Assembly (NCBI GenBank): GCA_024734555.1
Contig: JANPWX010000037.1
Span: forward strand, 1 to 64,000
Source: Trochalopteron elliotii
Taxonomy: Eukaryota; Chordata; Aves; Passeriformes; Leiothrichidae
Direction of reading: 5' to 3'
DNA: 64,000 bases
This document shows positions 1 through 13,293 of this stretch, in pieces. Below the pieces are notes generated by a model. The model saw nothing but the letters and a program-made list of their open reading frames with translations. It was not told the DNA's origin and searched no databases. Both the position numbers and the translations under genes were made by a program. Every line of letters starts with the position of its first letter. Positions within the stretch are counted from its first letter, which is position 1.

Positions 1-2397
1 CCAGCAAAGCCTTTGCTTCCATCTCTAGGAAAGCAGATCTGAACCTGTGACCTGAGCATGGTGCCTAAGTCATTTTAGAGTAAGCAATGCCATAGGCTTG
101 ACATGCTCCTTTCACCCAAATCCTGCTCAGCCAATGTTCACAGCTGAAGAAGAAAATCTGAATTTAACTTAAAAACCATCTTCAGCTCACCAATGCACCC
201 ATTTTCTGCCTTCCCTATTTCTCACCAGCCTGGTTTGCATCCTGTACTCTGAAGCTGCATTAACACAGAGTTCAAATCCTCCTCCTTTTATTCACTCTTC
301 CCACTAACTTAATGTTGCCTAAATAATGATAAAGGGCTGAGGATTTGTCTAACAGCAGTAAGCAAATGTGCACTGTAGTTATATACTAAAGCCATTCAAT
401 TAAGTCATCTTAAAACTCTAAAATATAACTGGCATTACGGAGAAATCATGTTAGGAGAAACACTGGCACATATTTCTCTTGGTGGAAAGTCTAGTGCAGA
501 AAACAGCCTTAATCTCACAAAGCCTTGGAGGTTCCCATCCAAAAAGGCTGATGGCATGAGAAAAACAGCTCAATGATTGTATGCTCAGAGACAGAAACCA
601 AGATCCATACACTCACATACCAAGGGAAGCTCACTAATTTGTAAAACTGATCTATAAAATGAATGTAAATATTTAAATGAAAATTAGTCAAACACAGGGT
701 ACCCAACACCCTTCTCTGTAGTTTCACCCATGATGACTGAAAGTCAGATCTTATCAAGGTCTTCAAACTGCTTTGGCTGGAGCATCTGCATGATTCCTAC
801 CTCATCCTGGATTTGTGTCCCATAACTGCCCTTTCTCCCAAGGCAGAAGGTTTTTGGTTCAAATCCTGCAAGAGCAGACTTTGGATCTGAGTGGGTCCCT
901 ATTTTCTTTTGAGTGCCACAAATGTCACCCTGAAGCACATCACAGGTGGTGTTGCCCTCCTGACACAGATTTACACAGCATTAGATATCTCTGCAGAGGA
1001 TTAGGTCATGAAGCTGTGTGATATTTGGCAATGATTTACAAGGCTGGAATCAGAACAGAGCTTGAGACAACTTGTTTAAATGCTTGGATGTTGGTTTTGA
1101 AGGTATCCTTGTCAAGTTTTATTTATAGGAGAATTACCAACGCAGGGACTTGGCCATTTGGACTTGATTAAAAGTGACCTGGAAGGTTATTTTTAGGAAT
1201 AAAATCAAGCAGTTTTCAGAATTGCTGCTGACTGCCCCACATAATCACGACAAAAGGTGAAGTCAGCTATTTCTGTTATTTTTTTTACTGTTAGCAAGGC
1301 CATGCAGCCCAGAGCTGCTCTAAAGTTCTGCTTTGTGCTATGCTCAGAATCAAAAATGTGCTGGCACCCAGGAAACACCTCTAGGGTCAATGTAACCTCC
1401 AGATTCAGAATAAGTCACACACGCATCTCTAATCTTTTCAGTACCTGTTTGCAAATAGTTTTGTAGGTTTTTTGTAAAAACCTATCCCTGAAGCAGCACT
1501 GTAACACAGTGGAGAGCAAGTGAATCCTAGGGAGTCACTATTGCTTGGAATAATTTCCCATAAAAAACCCTAATTTGCTGTTGGCCTGGAACCTTCACCT
1601 CAACTTCACCTTTCACATGGCAGATTACAGGTAAGTTATGGAATCCCTCATCCTCCTGTGCACTTCCCCTGGGCAAAGCAGATTTATCACAGCTCCCATT
1701 TGCTCTGCCTCCAGCATTTCCCCTGAAGGTCTTTCCAGAACTTGCTAGATCTTACTAAGAAGCTTTCACAGCTTTCTATTTAACTTAATCAGGGAATAGT
1801 TTACCCATGTTAGGAACTGTTCCTTATCCCCTTGACTTGCTGCTTATTTGGTGACCCTGAGGTGTCCAGAACAATGTTGCCACTGGAATTTTCTGTCTAA
1901 CCTGAAGTCCAGTGCACAACCTGGGCAATGAGTGTCCCTAAGGGGGAGAGAGGTCCTCATAAATCAGTGTGTGCAATCCTGCCCCCACAGACTTCAGCCT
2001 CTGACACCCAGGTATCACTAATCTCATGGACAAGGATGTCAATCATGTGGCAAGTCTTCCCTTTTGCATTCCCTGGATCATCTCAGCACAGCCAAGAGCC
2101 CAACCTCAGTGCTGTCAGACACTTCCCAAAATTTATTCCAGCCCAACAGAGGGGAAACCCTGAAAGAGTCAGCATTTACTGCCCAGCTCAATGGCAGAGT
2201 TTCCCAGCAAAACTCAGCCTTGTAGATCCTGCCTAAAAAATACATCTTCTTGCTATCATAGACAGGCAGAGAGTGTGGAGCTCTCTCCGATCCTGGCATT
2301 CAGGGAAGACTTTTGCCCCTCTTCCTGACTTTCTTTGCCCAGAGATAGTTTTATCTATGTGTCTATAAGAATATTGTGTCAGTAAGTACAGAGCTCT

Positions 2398-2454
2398 ATT
2401 TCTATATTCCCACATCATTTCTATATCTTCCACAAATTTCTATATTCCCACATA
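2398..2454. repeat. Three tandem 19-bp units
   Basis: Units start at 2398, 2417 and 2436. Units 1 and 3 read ATTTCTATATTCCCACAT followed by one variable pair end; unit 2 carries a few substitutions. A local slippage or duplication product. Confidence 0.9.
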
Positions 2455-3570
2455 CATCTACACACAAGTTTATCTGTATGGATTTTACAGTAATTTGCAT
2501 GACAGGTGGCTGGGGCTGGGTGAAGGGAGAGATAAATAAACCCCACAGCTTTTACTGTTGCCATTTTCAGTCTCAGGATCAAGAGGAAAGTGAGAGCTTT
2601 TAATTCTGGTGCACTGGGCACTAGAAATATCAGCCACGGGGGTTGACAAACCTGAAAGCCAATCTTCTGGTATCTATGTGCCTTGGTGGCATTAGCTTGG
2701 GTCTGGAGTGTCCCACTGTATGACACTCATATGTGTTTCCAGGGTCAAATCAAGAAGAATCAATGAATTTAGAGTGCTAGAATATAAAGAAGGATCTCTG
2801 ACAAAAGGTTAGCCTCACTGATACCTGTATAAATTATATAAATACACAGTATAACTCTAAAGAGAGTAATTTCTGAATGCCTAAATAATTTTGACAATCC
2901 ACTTCAAAGTCTTGTCCAGGAAACAGAACATTTTTAATTTCCAAATTTTTGCCACAATTTCACTATTTTGCAGAATTTCTGTCATTCTTAAGGTAAGAAA
3001 TATGATTTGTGTATGTGTCCAGGTGGCACCTGGAGTAGTGTTAAATTCCCAGTGTGCTCACGCTGGTCTCACAGTCATTCACCAGTTACAGATGTGCAGC
3101 ATTGTCTGACTATTTAAATTATTCTCCATGAACACACAGAGATAAAATTCCACAATAATTTTATGTGTCTTCATTATCTGACAGTGACCTAAGCAATCAG
3201 TGTTGTAAACCAATGTAAACCCAGTAAAGCCACCAGGACAGAGTTTTAAGGTGGCAGAAAATTACCAAGTAGGGAGTGTGATAATGCAGCACACAGAGGA
3301 GAAAAGGCCTTTAATTAGAAGATCATAGAGGGTTGTTTTTTTTCTTTTCCCAAGGACTGATTGCATTTAGAACAGCAGTGGGTTCCTCCCTACATGAACA
3401 CATTTTAATATCATATCAGCAGCCTCCACAGACTCCCAGCCCATAGTGGGGGTTGCAGGGAGTCAAGGGCACAGAGTTTGGCAGCAGTGTTTCACCCAGG
3501 GCTGGTGGAGATTCCTACAGCAAGGAGAAACTGAAATGAACTGTTAGAGGTGGAATAAAGGCTGCTCCTC

Positions 3571-3596
3571 TTTTTCTTTTTTTTTTTTTTTTTTTT
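3571..3596. repeat. T-rich homopolymer run
   Basis: TTTTTCTTTT followed by an uninterrupted T run. Simple sequence. Confidence 0.95.
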
Positions 3597-3995
3597 AATT
3601 CCTAAAAGCATATGATTTCAGATAACCTGGGAGCATCCACTGGGTCAGGCTGGAAGCAGACAGACCTGAGCAGCACCATCCCAAGGCAGGCACTACCCAG
3701 CACAGACTGCATGTTTTAATGAACCACTGAGGTGAATTAATAGCAGAGCCCTGAAAACAAGGAATTCTGCCTGAGAAACAGCAAAAATATCATCCTTGGA
3801 TAATCAAATAAATCCTAAAACCAACCAGAATCTCCACTGAAGGCTGCTGCACACATCTGAGAGCAATGCCCTGTGACTGTCTCAGGGAGAAGGAGAGACC
3901 TCCCTCCTGGTATGGGCAGCAACATATGCTTTATCCAGCCAGGGGATTTCATCAAATTAACCTGCTTGTTCAAATTAGAGGGGAGGGAACAGCAT

Positions 3996-3997
<2 letters not shown>

Positions 3998-4029
<32 letters not shown>

Positions 4030-4052
4030 AAGAAAGAAAGAAAGAAAAAAAA
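3998..4052. repeat. Poly-A run followed by (GAAA)n
   Basis: About 30 adenines, then five GAAA-type units and another A run. It may be a microsatellite grown from an old poly-A tail, but I see no retroposed body next to it. Confidence 0.95.
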
Positions 4053-5027
4053 GTCATCTGAAAGGAAGCACAGCAGCTGAGCTGAAAGCTTTGGCCACTT
4101 ATTTAAATAAGCAGTTCCAGCTAATGCAGACCCCTGGTGCTTTCAAATAGCTTTTTGTGTGCCCCAGAAAAAAACCTGTCTCTCCCTCTCTAATTGTGCC
4201 ATTTAAAAAAATAAAAATAGAAGAAATAGTGCCTGGATTGGTGTGGGTGCCTCTTTTCAATCCAGCCTGGTTTCTCCTGTCTTTTGCTGCCAAGGATAGA
4301 ACCACTCAAAGACCCCTTCACTGTTCAGTGCCTTTCAGAGCCAGGCCTGAAGTTACAACTTTCTACCCTTGATTTGAAAAGGAACAAAATTCAGTCTTTA
4401 CTTTCCAGATGCAAGCTGGAAAACTTAGAGGGAAACGGGACTTTGCAAATAAACTGAAATACATGGACCTTCTTTGGGCTCTCTGAAGTATGGTTGGGGA
4501 AAGGGAGCTTGTAATGAGGTTGGTATTCCTTTCAGCATCCACCCTTTCTGAGCAGACTTTTATTGTCATTTTATTTTTTTAAAACATCCCTTTGTCCTTT
4601 CATTCTGACACTGCATTTTCTGCCATACAGATGCCAAACTGTATGATTGCACCTGCCAATCCAGAAATTGCACATTGTGAAAGAAAGCCAAGTTAAAGGA
4701 AAGTCTTAAAAATAGGACACTAGAGAGACACTAAGGTGACCTAAATTCCCATCTCTGCTCCCTGTTTCCTTGGATCACAGCCCTCATGTTCAGGTAAAGA
4801 CAACAAACTCCTTAAGGCTGCTTTGGGGTTGGCCCATGGCCTGGAGGTGAAAATGTGTCTGGAAATGAGCTGTCAAAGGGCTTCCCTCACTGCAGCAGTT
4901 CATTACTGCTCATGGAGTGCTCTCATGTATGGGCTATACTAGATTAATTATAAACAAAAATTATCTCCTGGAAAGCCCAGTGCTACTTATTACTTAGCTT
5001 TAAAAACTCGTTTACTTCATCCACCTT

Positions 5028-5053
5028 TTTGTTTGTTTGTTTTGTTTTGTTTC
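5028..5053. repeat. (TTTG)n / (TTTTG)n run
   Basis: TTTGTTTGTTTGTTTTGTTTTGTTT. Low-complexity simple repeat. Confidence 0.85.
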
Positions 5054-5610
5054 TCCAGGACTTTTCCACTTTTTTTTAGAACTTTTTTTCCTCCATCTAC
5101 TACTCAGACTAAGGCTATAAAATTCTGTTAATATTCCATGTTCTCAGCTTGTCTCCAGGTGCTCATGTCCAAGCTTTTCAAGGCAACGTTTCCTTTTCAG
5201 AGGGCAGCCTTGTTGCAAACAGCATGTGCCACTCTTGTTGGGTTAAATGCTTTTAAATAAATCATTCCTGCATCCTAATTGCTTCCTGGTGGTTTCCAGA
5301 AGAACCTCTTTACGTCTTGCTGTTCTCTTAATCTGTCACCTCCCCTACACCTGCTCAGGCTTTTCTAACAGCTCCAGTCAATTCCCAGGGCACATGGCTG
5401 AGAATCAAGAATTAAACCTCAGCTAATTTCCGAGGGCGAGTCGACTGTGAGCTTTCATCCAGTGAGGCAGCAAACTGACTTATTGATCTGCAGTTTTCTC
5501 CCCCTCACCATTTACAAATGGATTTTCAGCTTGTCTCAATTCACCTTTTCACTGCAAACAGGCACCTCTGCCACACCTTTGACATCCTGCTTATTATCAC
5601 TGGGTAGGGA

Positions 5611-5778
5611 TCACAGAATCACAGGATCTGCTGAGTTGGAAGGGACACACAAAGATCATGGAGTCCAACTCCTGTCCCTGCACAAAACACACCCAAAATC
5701 ACACCTTGTGCCTGAGAGCATTGTCTAAACTCTGTCTTGGTGCTGTGACCACTTCCCCGGGGAGCCTGCTAGAGATTC
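5611..5778 (-). mobile_element. CR1 LINE, 3' fragment
   Basis: The plus strand starts TCACAGAATCACAGGAT and GAGTTGGAAGGGACAC, continues with ATCATGGAGTCCAACTCCT, and later GCATTGTCTAAACTCTGTC and TGACCACTTCCCCGGGGAGCCTG. This is the reverse complement of the typical avian CR1 3' end, so the element is on the minus strand. It is a 5'-truncated, non-coding relic. Confidence 0.88.
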
Positions 5779-6313
5779 CTGTGAATTCTGGGGGTCACAT
5801 GATGTAACTTGATCAGGCAAAGCTTGGCCAAGTCCCAAGGGCTCTCTCTGCAGTGGCTGTGCAGGTGCACATACCTTGAAAAGTCTGGTGTTGGTGTTAT
5901 GATTTAGAGCAAAATAATTTCTTCATCATCAGCTGCGTTCTGCTTCTCATCCAGATGCTGTGTGGAGACAGCCTGGATTTAGGGCAGCTGGAGAGGAAAG
6001 ACATTCTCCCCCTAAAAAGATCTCCAAAGCCACCTCATGTTTCATCCCAGGAAACCTTCCTGATGCTGTAGTCAGGAGTGGACTCAATTATTATTTATTA
6101 CGTGAAGACAATGTTACCATGCCAGGGGTGCACACAGGGATTACTGACAGAACTTCCCTGGGGCTTCCCTGAATTCCCCAGAATTTCCCTGGGGCTCAGC
6201 CCCAGTGACTCTGCTGCATTTTCATCCCAGCTGGTGGGAGTGGAGGTGCTGAGGTAAAGGCAAGTTTCTTTCTGGACAGGGTTAGGATCAACCCTACTTA
6301 GAGATGACATAAT

Positions 6314-6438
6314 GAAAACAACAACAAAAGCAAACAAAAAACAAAAGCCCCAAACCCAAACCAAACCAAACCAGAAAGCAAATAAACAAACAAAAAACAA
6401 ACAAAAACACAAACCAAAACAAAACCCCCCCAAAAAAA
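6314..6438. repeat. A/C-only low-complexity tract, about 125 bp
   Basis: Plus strand is almost entirely A with C and short CAAA, CCAAA and ACAAAA units, interrupted by a few G. On the minus strand it reads as a T/G tract and gives a spurious open frame rich in Phe, Val and Cys. Confidence 0.95.
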
Positions 6439-7840
6439 TCAGAAGAGAAAAATCTGTTTGTGTTCCTTCCTCAAGGTGCTGTTCAGGATTTGCTTGTTTC
6501 CCTAAAGTATTTACTTAATCACGTTTCAAACCAATATGAAAAAATACCTAATTGTTGTGGGAAACATGACAGTCTTAGCTTGAAAGTCAGCTCAGTTTAG
6601 TTGGGTTCTTGAACCTGATTGATCCTGAATTGTATTGAATATGTCCATATGCCAGAATGGAGAGGGACTCTGAAGGATTGTAGAATCCCTGACTTTTGCC
6701 TGGAAGGATAATGGTACAAGCAGGAGAACATACCAAAGTAAGAATGTTAATCTTCATTTGCCTTAGCACAAACATCCCAAAGTCAGCCATACCAGGGTAG
6801 GAGGTCTGCACAAAATCTCTACACCACCAAGGCACAGCTTTCAAGTTTCATCCCAATTACTTTCATCTCTCCCTCACTAATAAAGAATCCCTGTCCCTCT
6901 GCAGGCTGCTTCTATCCCTTCATTTCTTCCTTTTCCCTCCTCCTCAGAAGGAGTCTCTTGAGCTGCTCCTGACCATCCTGGATGGTGGCAAGATGTTTTG
7001 TCAGTCTGCAAGTTGGGCCTTCAAAGGTTCTGGTCATCAGGGAGAGGAACTGTGGGGCAATCCCCCATCCTCCTCTGTCCCTGCAGAGTTTGAGGGAGTC
7101 TGGACTGTTAAATTACAGTCAATGTGCCTCTCCCAGCTCAGCTCTTCCATGCTAGGGAGAACATCCCTGTGGATGGAATTTGGCAGCTCCACTCCAAGTG
7201 ATGGGAAGGGTCAAGAAAGATCCATGCAGGAACTCCAGGATTTTATTAATTATTTTCATTTTAAGCATAGTCTTTTAAAAGAGGACATTGAAAAGTGCTC
7301 CATCTTTAAATAACTTTGAGAAATGAAAATGTTTGGTAGATCTAGCTCAGTGAAATCTGAGTGGAGATGGGCTTTTTACAGCACTTTTGAAATTTGAAAA
7401 TCTGTTTCAGTTATTGAAATTCTTCAGCATTTGCAGTAATTATTTATCTATCTCCCAACCACTTTGCAAGGTGCAGGCAGATGGTAAACTCGGCTTACTG
7501 TGGACTTTTCTCCTCACCTCCATTTTCCACCCCTTTTCCTGCAGCTGCAGCACGTTTTTTCCTGCTGTGCCTTGAATGAAACTCAGCTTGTGTTTTCTCT
7601 TGGCAAAGCCTGGGTTCTCCCCTTTTAGCATCCATGTGGTAACAAACATGAGGTGAAATCCAAGATAAGACCAGACATTTGGATGTTTTTGCATGTGCTG
7701 TGTTGACATAAAATGTGGGGTGGCAGAAGGGAGATTTACAACCTCGGCTGACCTGCTAACACACATTAAAACCACTTATTTTCATGTAGATTTTTTTCTT
7801 TACACTTATCCTGAATTAGGCAACATGTACTAAAAGAGCA

Positions 7841-7894
7841 TTTTTCTCTTTCCTTCTTTCTTTCTTTTTTTTTTTTTCTTTTTTTTTTCTCTTT
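7841..7894. repeat. Polypyrimidine (T with C) tract
   Basis: TTTTTCTCTTTCCTTCTTTC followed by long T runs broken by C. Low-complexity sequence, purine-rich in the gene's transcript. Confidence 0.95.
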
Positions 7895-8710
7895 AAAACT
7901 GGGCTCCCTAGCTTCTGGAGAGGGAATCTCTCCAGATTTATGCCGTCAGGTTTATGCCATCAAAGAGGCCCAGAAAGAATCTGCACTGAGACAACTTCAA
8001 CAATCCCACATGTGCATTTGCTTTGAGGAGCTGGGAAAAAGCTAATCAAAAAGCTGAACTCTGAAGTTATAATACCCTGTTGTACCCATGGACTTTTGAC
8101 AACTCACAGAGAACACTAACAAGTTCTCTCTTAAGATGCTGCTCCAAGTGACAAGACATATATTTTTTAATTTGCCTTGGCTGTATTTTTGTCATTCTGC
8201 TCGTGTGTGCTTTTCAGAACAGAAACTAGAGAAAATTCACATGCTCTTAGGGTAATGCCCCAAGAATACAAATTGGATTTCAGTGCTGTTTGGGAACGAC
8301 TCATTACAGCAGACTGTGTAATTACTGGTACAGCAAACAGAAATCACCTTGTTAATCAACAGGGAATACAGATGGAAAAAAACAATTAAAGTAATCATAA
8401 GCCATCAATATTTACTTCACACAGCAAGTTTTTAATTGTCACTTAAAGACAATCCAACACAAGGGCATAATTTAATTCAATTCAATTTTAACTAGGGATA
8501 GAAAGACTGCTTTAAAATGTTCATCTCAGATTCAAGGATTATTAGCTGCTTCTTAACTTGTCTGACAGTGAAGTATTTGACGCAGAAATCTCAGAGCATG
8601 TGCTTTCCAGGAACTATCCTGTAAAATGTAATACCTTTATTTTTGTTTAAGTGTTCAAGGGAAGTGATGATGCATTTAACGCCTGAACATCCATGAGCAG
8701 ATCTCAAACA

Positions 8711-8748
8711 AGCAAATAGGAAATTTGGCAGCAAACAGGAAATTTGGA
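8711..8748. repeat. Two tandem 19-bp units
   Basis: AGCAAATAGGAAATTTGGC is followed immediately by AGCAAACAGGAAATTTGGA, two differences. Recent local duplication in intron sequence. Confidence 0.9.
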
Positions 8749-11700
8749 AAGCTGCTCAATGGGGAATACAGATCTCTAGTTATCAACTCAGCAGCTCCAG
8801 GCAAATACCAGAAACATGCTGTGTTAGAGCCACTCACAAAAGTTATTGAGGAGAGCAAAAAATACATAGCATTTCATTTCCATAAAACCATTTACAAAAT
8901 CCTTCCTAGTGGATTTGTTGAATAACTGTTTTGAGATGCCTGGCCCTCAAATCCATTGCTGAGCTGTGCTTGAGCTATTTTGCAGACAGATCTACTATCC
9001 AAAAATCTTGTGAGCCCCTGCCTCCATGGCAGGGGAGATGGAAAAGGGATGGAAAGAACAATCTTCATCCCTCATGACCCAGCTGGAGAGAAACTAGTGG
9101 GGCATCAGGGCAAAAACTGAGAATTAGAGACATTCTCCTCTCTCTGCTGTAGGACATAGTGCAAGGACCACCCATTGCTGGAGATGGCTGGAGGGGAAGG
9201 AGGCTGCCAGCATCCCTAAAAAAGCAATTGTTTAAGAAAATAGCTTTCTCCACATATAAGGACTTGAAAGACAGGATAATCTTAGAAAGAATTGGTGGAG
9301 AAACCCTCATCTCCCCTCATCTCTGAAATCAGAACACAATCAGGCTGGGTTTTTATAAGCTTGGATTGGGACTAACCAATTGATTGGTTTGGTCAATTAA
9401 ATTGAACACAAAAGCTGCAATGGAGATGATGGATTTGTGATAATGGACTTTGTGGAGTGATGACATTAGTCCAGGTTTAAGAGGATTTTTCTGGGAATGC
9501 CACAGGCAATGAAACCTGGCTGAGACTTTTTCCCTGAGCTTAATGAGTTGGGAGTTCACACCTCTTTCCCATGACCCTTCTGTGACAGCTTCTCTGGGGT
9601 TCCAGCCTCTCACCTCTGCCTTCAGTGCTTGAACAGCCAGTGAAGAAGCTGTTGACTGCAACACCTCCAGACTCTGAATGATGCTAAGCCCCAGACTGAT
9701 GTCTTTCCCAAAGTGACCATGCAATAGAATAAATAATTCACCCTCTGTCAGCAGAGACTGGGACATTGCTCAGAATTAATTGGCTGAAGCTCAAGCTAGA
9801 TAAGCTCAAGATAATATTTATAGGTCGGAGGAAACAATTGAAAGTAACATCAAGTATCACACCAGCATGCACAGCTGGTGGAGTTTCTCTGCTCCCTGTT
9901 TCAAAGGACAGGCCTGGTGGAGAGAAGTTCCCACAAAGATTCACTTTGGGTGCCACTTCCCTGGCCAAGTTCAGACTCCTTGTTTAATCTGCTTTGTCCA
10001 AAGAGGTTTTGATTGCATGGATGCTTGGAAAATACCTGTTCTTTGTGGAAATGCTTGCCCATGCATCCTAGGGAAGAGGACTGTGCATAAATGCCATTCC
10101 TGATGGTGATATTGATGCCTGTCTACACTTCTATCTGTCTGCACAGATATACTACAGTCCCTGCCTTTCCCTCATGTGAAAAGAGCTGTGGATTGAGTGC
10201 CCACCACTGCAGCTCATGAGCACAGAGAGCTGATATCTGCAATGTAGAAGAGTGTTACTTTTAGCAGTACACTTCTTTTTTTCAGGATAACTTGTATAGA
10301 TGTACATTGATGTTGTTTGTTCAGTATGCCCAGCTTTCAGCAGACATCTAAGGCATCTTTCCTAGGGGCCCTGAGCTGAAATGAGCCTACATTTTGTGGT
10401 TTGATTAACCCTTTCTCTTTCCTCCCAAAGAAATCTGTAGCAGAATTGTTGATAGGACATTATTGTATTGCAATGAATGTGAAAGCACTCTCTGCTACAC
10501 TAGCACACCTGAGATGCTGAGAAGCCCATTACCAGAGATCATCCTTTAGGGATTCTACATCCAGCAAAAATAGCTCAGTTTGTGGATTACTCTGTGTTTT
10601 AATGTTTAGGCATTGCAAAACAGAATTTTCTTAGTAATCCACAACTGTCAGATGGAGCCTCTGTTGTTCCATGGGCCCAAATCAGTGTCAAAGGTCCTTC
10701 ACAAGGCAGGCTATATAGAAAAAAAAAACCAAAAAACCAGCAGCAATATGCTTATAACCCCTCTGGGTTCAAATCTCATTTAGAAATCGTGAATACTTGC
10801 AAATTTTGAGCCAGTTTTATGAATTATTCAAAACAGAAAATAGATTCAGAGTTGCATTTGTTCAATGAGAAAACACAGATGAGAGATGGTTTCACATGTC
10901 CAATCAAAAATCGACCATCACAGCTTGAATTTTGAATACTGATACCAAACCACTAATGAATAATTTGCAGATCAGGAATTTTTAAGTGAATAATTTTAAA
11001 CAAATAAATTTGAGAAAATCATACAAGTGGTTCATCTGCTTCTTTTGGAGCAGCTAATTCACCCATTCACTCCCTTCTGCAGCTCAGTTGCAGTGATTTG
11101 GTTCTCAAAGGACCAAAAAGAAAATGTAAATTGAAATAAAAAGTGTGCTGGAAAAATTACAGGATATTACTGTGCCAATTCAGAGTGGCAGGGTTAGCAA
11201 TAGGGTAGGAGAAAAGCATCTGTTAAACCTGCTAAAAATATAGTACCAGGTTCTCATAATCTGCACTGGGAAAATATTTTTAAGAAAAGAATAGTGCAGT
11301 GGGAAAAGATATATTCAATGAGAACCCTAAAAAGCAAGTGATGACTTAGAGTCAATCAACAACCAAAACAACTCAAGGGTGGAGCAACTTTTTGGTTGGA
11401 CTGGGAGCTTGCAAAATGCACATTCAAATGTGGGTGGAACATTTAAATGTGGGTTGAGAAAATAAAACATTCTGGGTCAGTAAGAAGGCTCTGGGATTTA
11501 TTTTCTGGGGACAAGGGGAGTCCAAGGCCCTGTGTCTCCCCTGTTTTATGCTATAGGAGCTCGGATGTGTGACAGGGGGGGTGAAGCCCTTTTCCCAGGC
11601 CATCTGTGGCTGCTTCTCCAATCTGTCATTATAAACTCCACCATTAAAAGGCAAACATGCAGCTAATTTATGTTTGGACTTTGTGTTCTTGTGTGGCTCC

Positions 11701-11967
11701 TGTTCCAAGGGGGGTTTCACACAGAGGACAGAATTTAGCTTAGTTTGTGGTTTACTTTCTTTGGTGTTAATGGGATGTTACTCTACAAGTGTGGTACTAA
11801 TTTCAAACAGAGTTCTAAACTGCCTCAGTGAATTGATCCTGCACACTGTTGCTCCCATCAGGAAGACCTCTGCTTAGGGTTGTGACAATATTCATCCAGC
11901 CCTTCTAGTTTTCAGAAGCTCACTGAAACAGTAACTCCAACAACAAATTCCTGGAAGCCCCGTCCAG

Positions 11968-12105
11968 TACTTTAGGTGAGTCCTATTAGTCCCATTTTGG
12001 AGATGGAGAAACCAGAAAAGAAAAGCTGTGTCACCTAAATCACAGTAAGAACAGTTTTCAGAGCTGGGCTATAACTTAGGAACTGGTAGATTCCAATTTT
12101 GTGGT
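11968..12105 (-). repeat. MIR SINE remnant
   Basis: CCCATTTTGGAGATGGAGAA, then AGCTGTGTCACCTAAATCAC and AGAGCTGGGCTATAACTTAG follow the reverse-complemented MIR pattern (CCATTTTACAGATGAGGAAAC ... GTCACACAGCTA ... AGAGCTGGGATTCGAAC). It is a very old tRNA-derived SINE shared across amniotes, recognised from core similarity. Confidence 0.7.
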
Positions 12106-13293
12106 TAAATAATTAAACCAGGCCTTCCTCTTCTGCTGGAGCTAATCTGAGAAAAATGAGTGCCTTCCCTTTAAAAGGTTTCTCAGCAAATATGCAAAGA
12201 AGAATTTATGACCTACAATTTATGTAAAGAATTTCCTTTTCATAAATCAATTTATTAAAGCTCTGGAGAAGCTTCCAAAGGCTCTGATCCAGCAGTGCAC
12301 TTAAACATGTCCATAACTTTAAACAAGCAAATTGTCCCATTGAAGTGCTCTCCTGGGCTGGGGCCAAAGAAAGTGCAGCTCTTCCCTCACGTCAAGGTAC
12401 AGACGTAAAACGGGGAAAAATTATTTCTCTGAAGTTTAATAAATTACATAATCATGGCAAAGCTCTGCCAGCCTCCTGCATTAATACCTCAAGCTAATAA
12501 GAAATGGCCTCAGGGAGATAATTGCCCCCTCATTGACACACTGAGATGAAATGTTAGACTTCATCTGGAGGACGTGGCATTGCTGACTTTTCCCAAATTT
12601 GGCAGATCCCACATCAATTCAAAGTGAATCTTTGGAGGAGCTAAATCTGGTACTAGCAACACTCCTGGGGCACGAGCTTCCTTTCATTCAGATTTTTAAG
12701 GATTATCCTTAAATTAGGAGAAGCAAGCGTGGCGGTATTTCAAGGATTTGGAATATTTTGCAATGTTTTGTAGTAGTGAAGACACTTTGCCAAGAGGACT
12801 TTTCACACCTTCTCCTGGACTCCTGCACTGGTAAATATTTGGGAGCCAGTACTGAACATCCTGTTACACACTGCTGGCAGCCTCGCCGGGGAGCCTCGCC
12901 AAGGACAGCTCCTCTAATCTGCTCAAAACTTGTGTGCCCAGGTCATGTGCAGAGCAGGCTGAGGTAACTGGACCTTGTGCTAGTTGGGAGTGTGGAATGA
13001 GATGTTAAAAGCTGAAAGAAAGGGAGAATTCCTGGGGTTGGGAAGGGGACGTGACTCAGATTAGCAGGGTGACACATCTACGTCACCACTAAGGACATTC
13101 CTGTTTGCTTTGGGTCCTGGGGATGCACAGTTACACACACCCAAACCTCCTCTGAGCTCTGCCCAGGGTTGATGCTCAGAGTCAGAGTGACAGCTGTCAT
13201 TTCACAGGTGCAAAGCTGCCAAACTTAGCAGCCCTTTCCCACCCACTGCAAAATCCAACAGGAGAAGTGTTGTAGTTCCAAAATGATACTCAC

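Larger units (their letters stand above)
1..13293 (-). other. SCN5A: Sodium-channel intron after the DIII S2-S3 exon (incomplete at window edge)
   Basis: The stretch begins with the GTGAGT donor at 13293-13288 and runs off the low-coordinate end of the window. I read the minus strand for the expected S4 exon (about 123 bp, encoding the repeated arginine pattern [20 protein letters not shown]) and found no match. Contents I can name are a CR1 fragment near 5611, a MIR remnant near 11970, homopolymer and simple repeats, and two short tandem duplications (2398 and 8711). The rest is unremarkable AT-rich non-coding sequence. The scattered open frames lack codon structure, splice context or recognisable motifs. 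Confidence 0.85.

Noticed and set aside
3815..4061. Lys-rich and Phe-rich open frames
   Set aside because: They translate the poly-A/(GAAA)n microsatellite.
6098..6433. Apparent membrane protein on the minus strand rich in Phe, Val and Cys
   Set aside because: It is a translation of the A/C low-complexity tract at 6314-6438.
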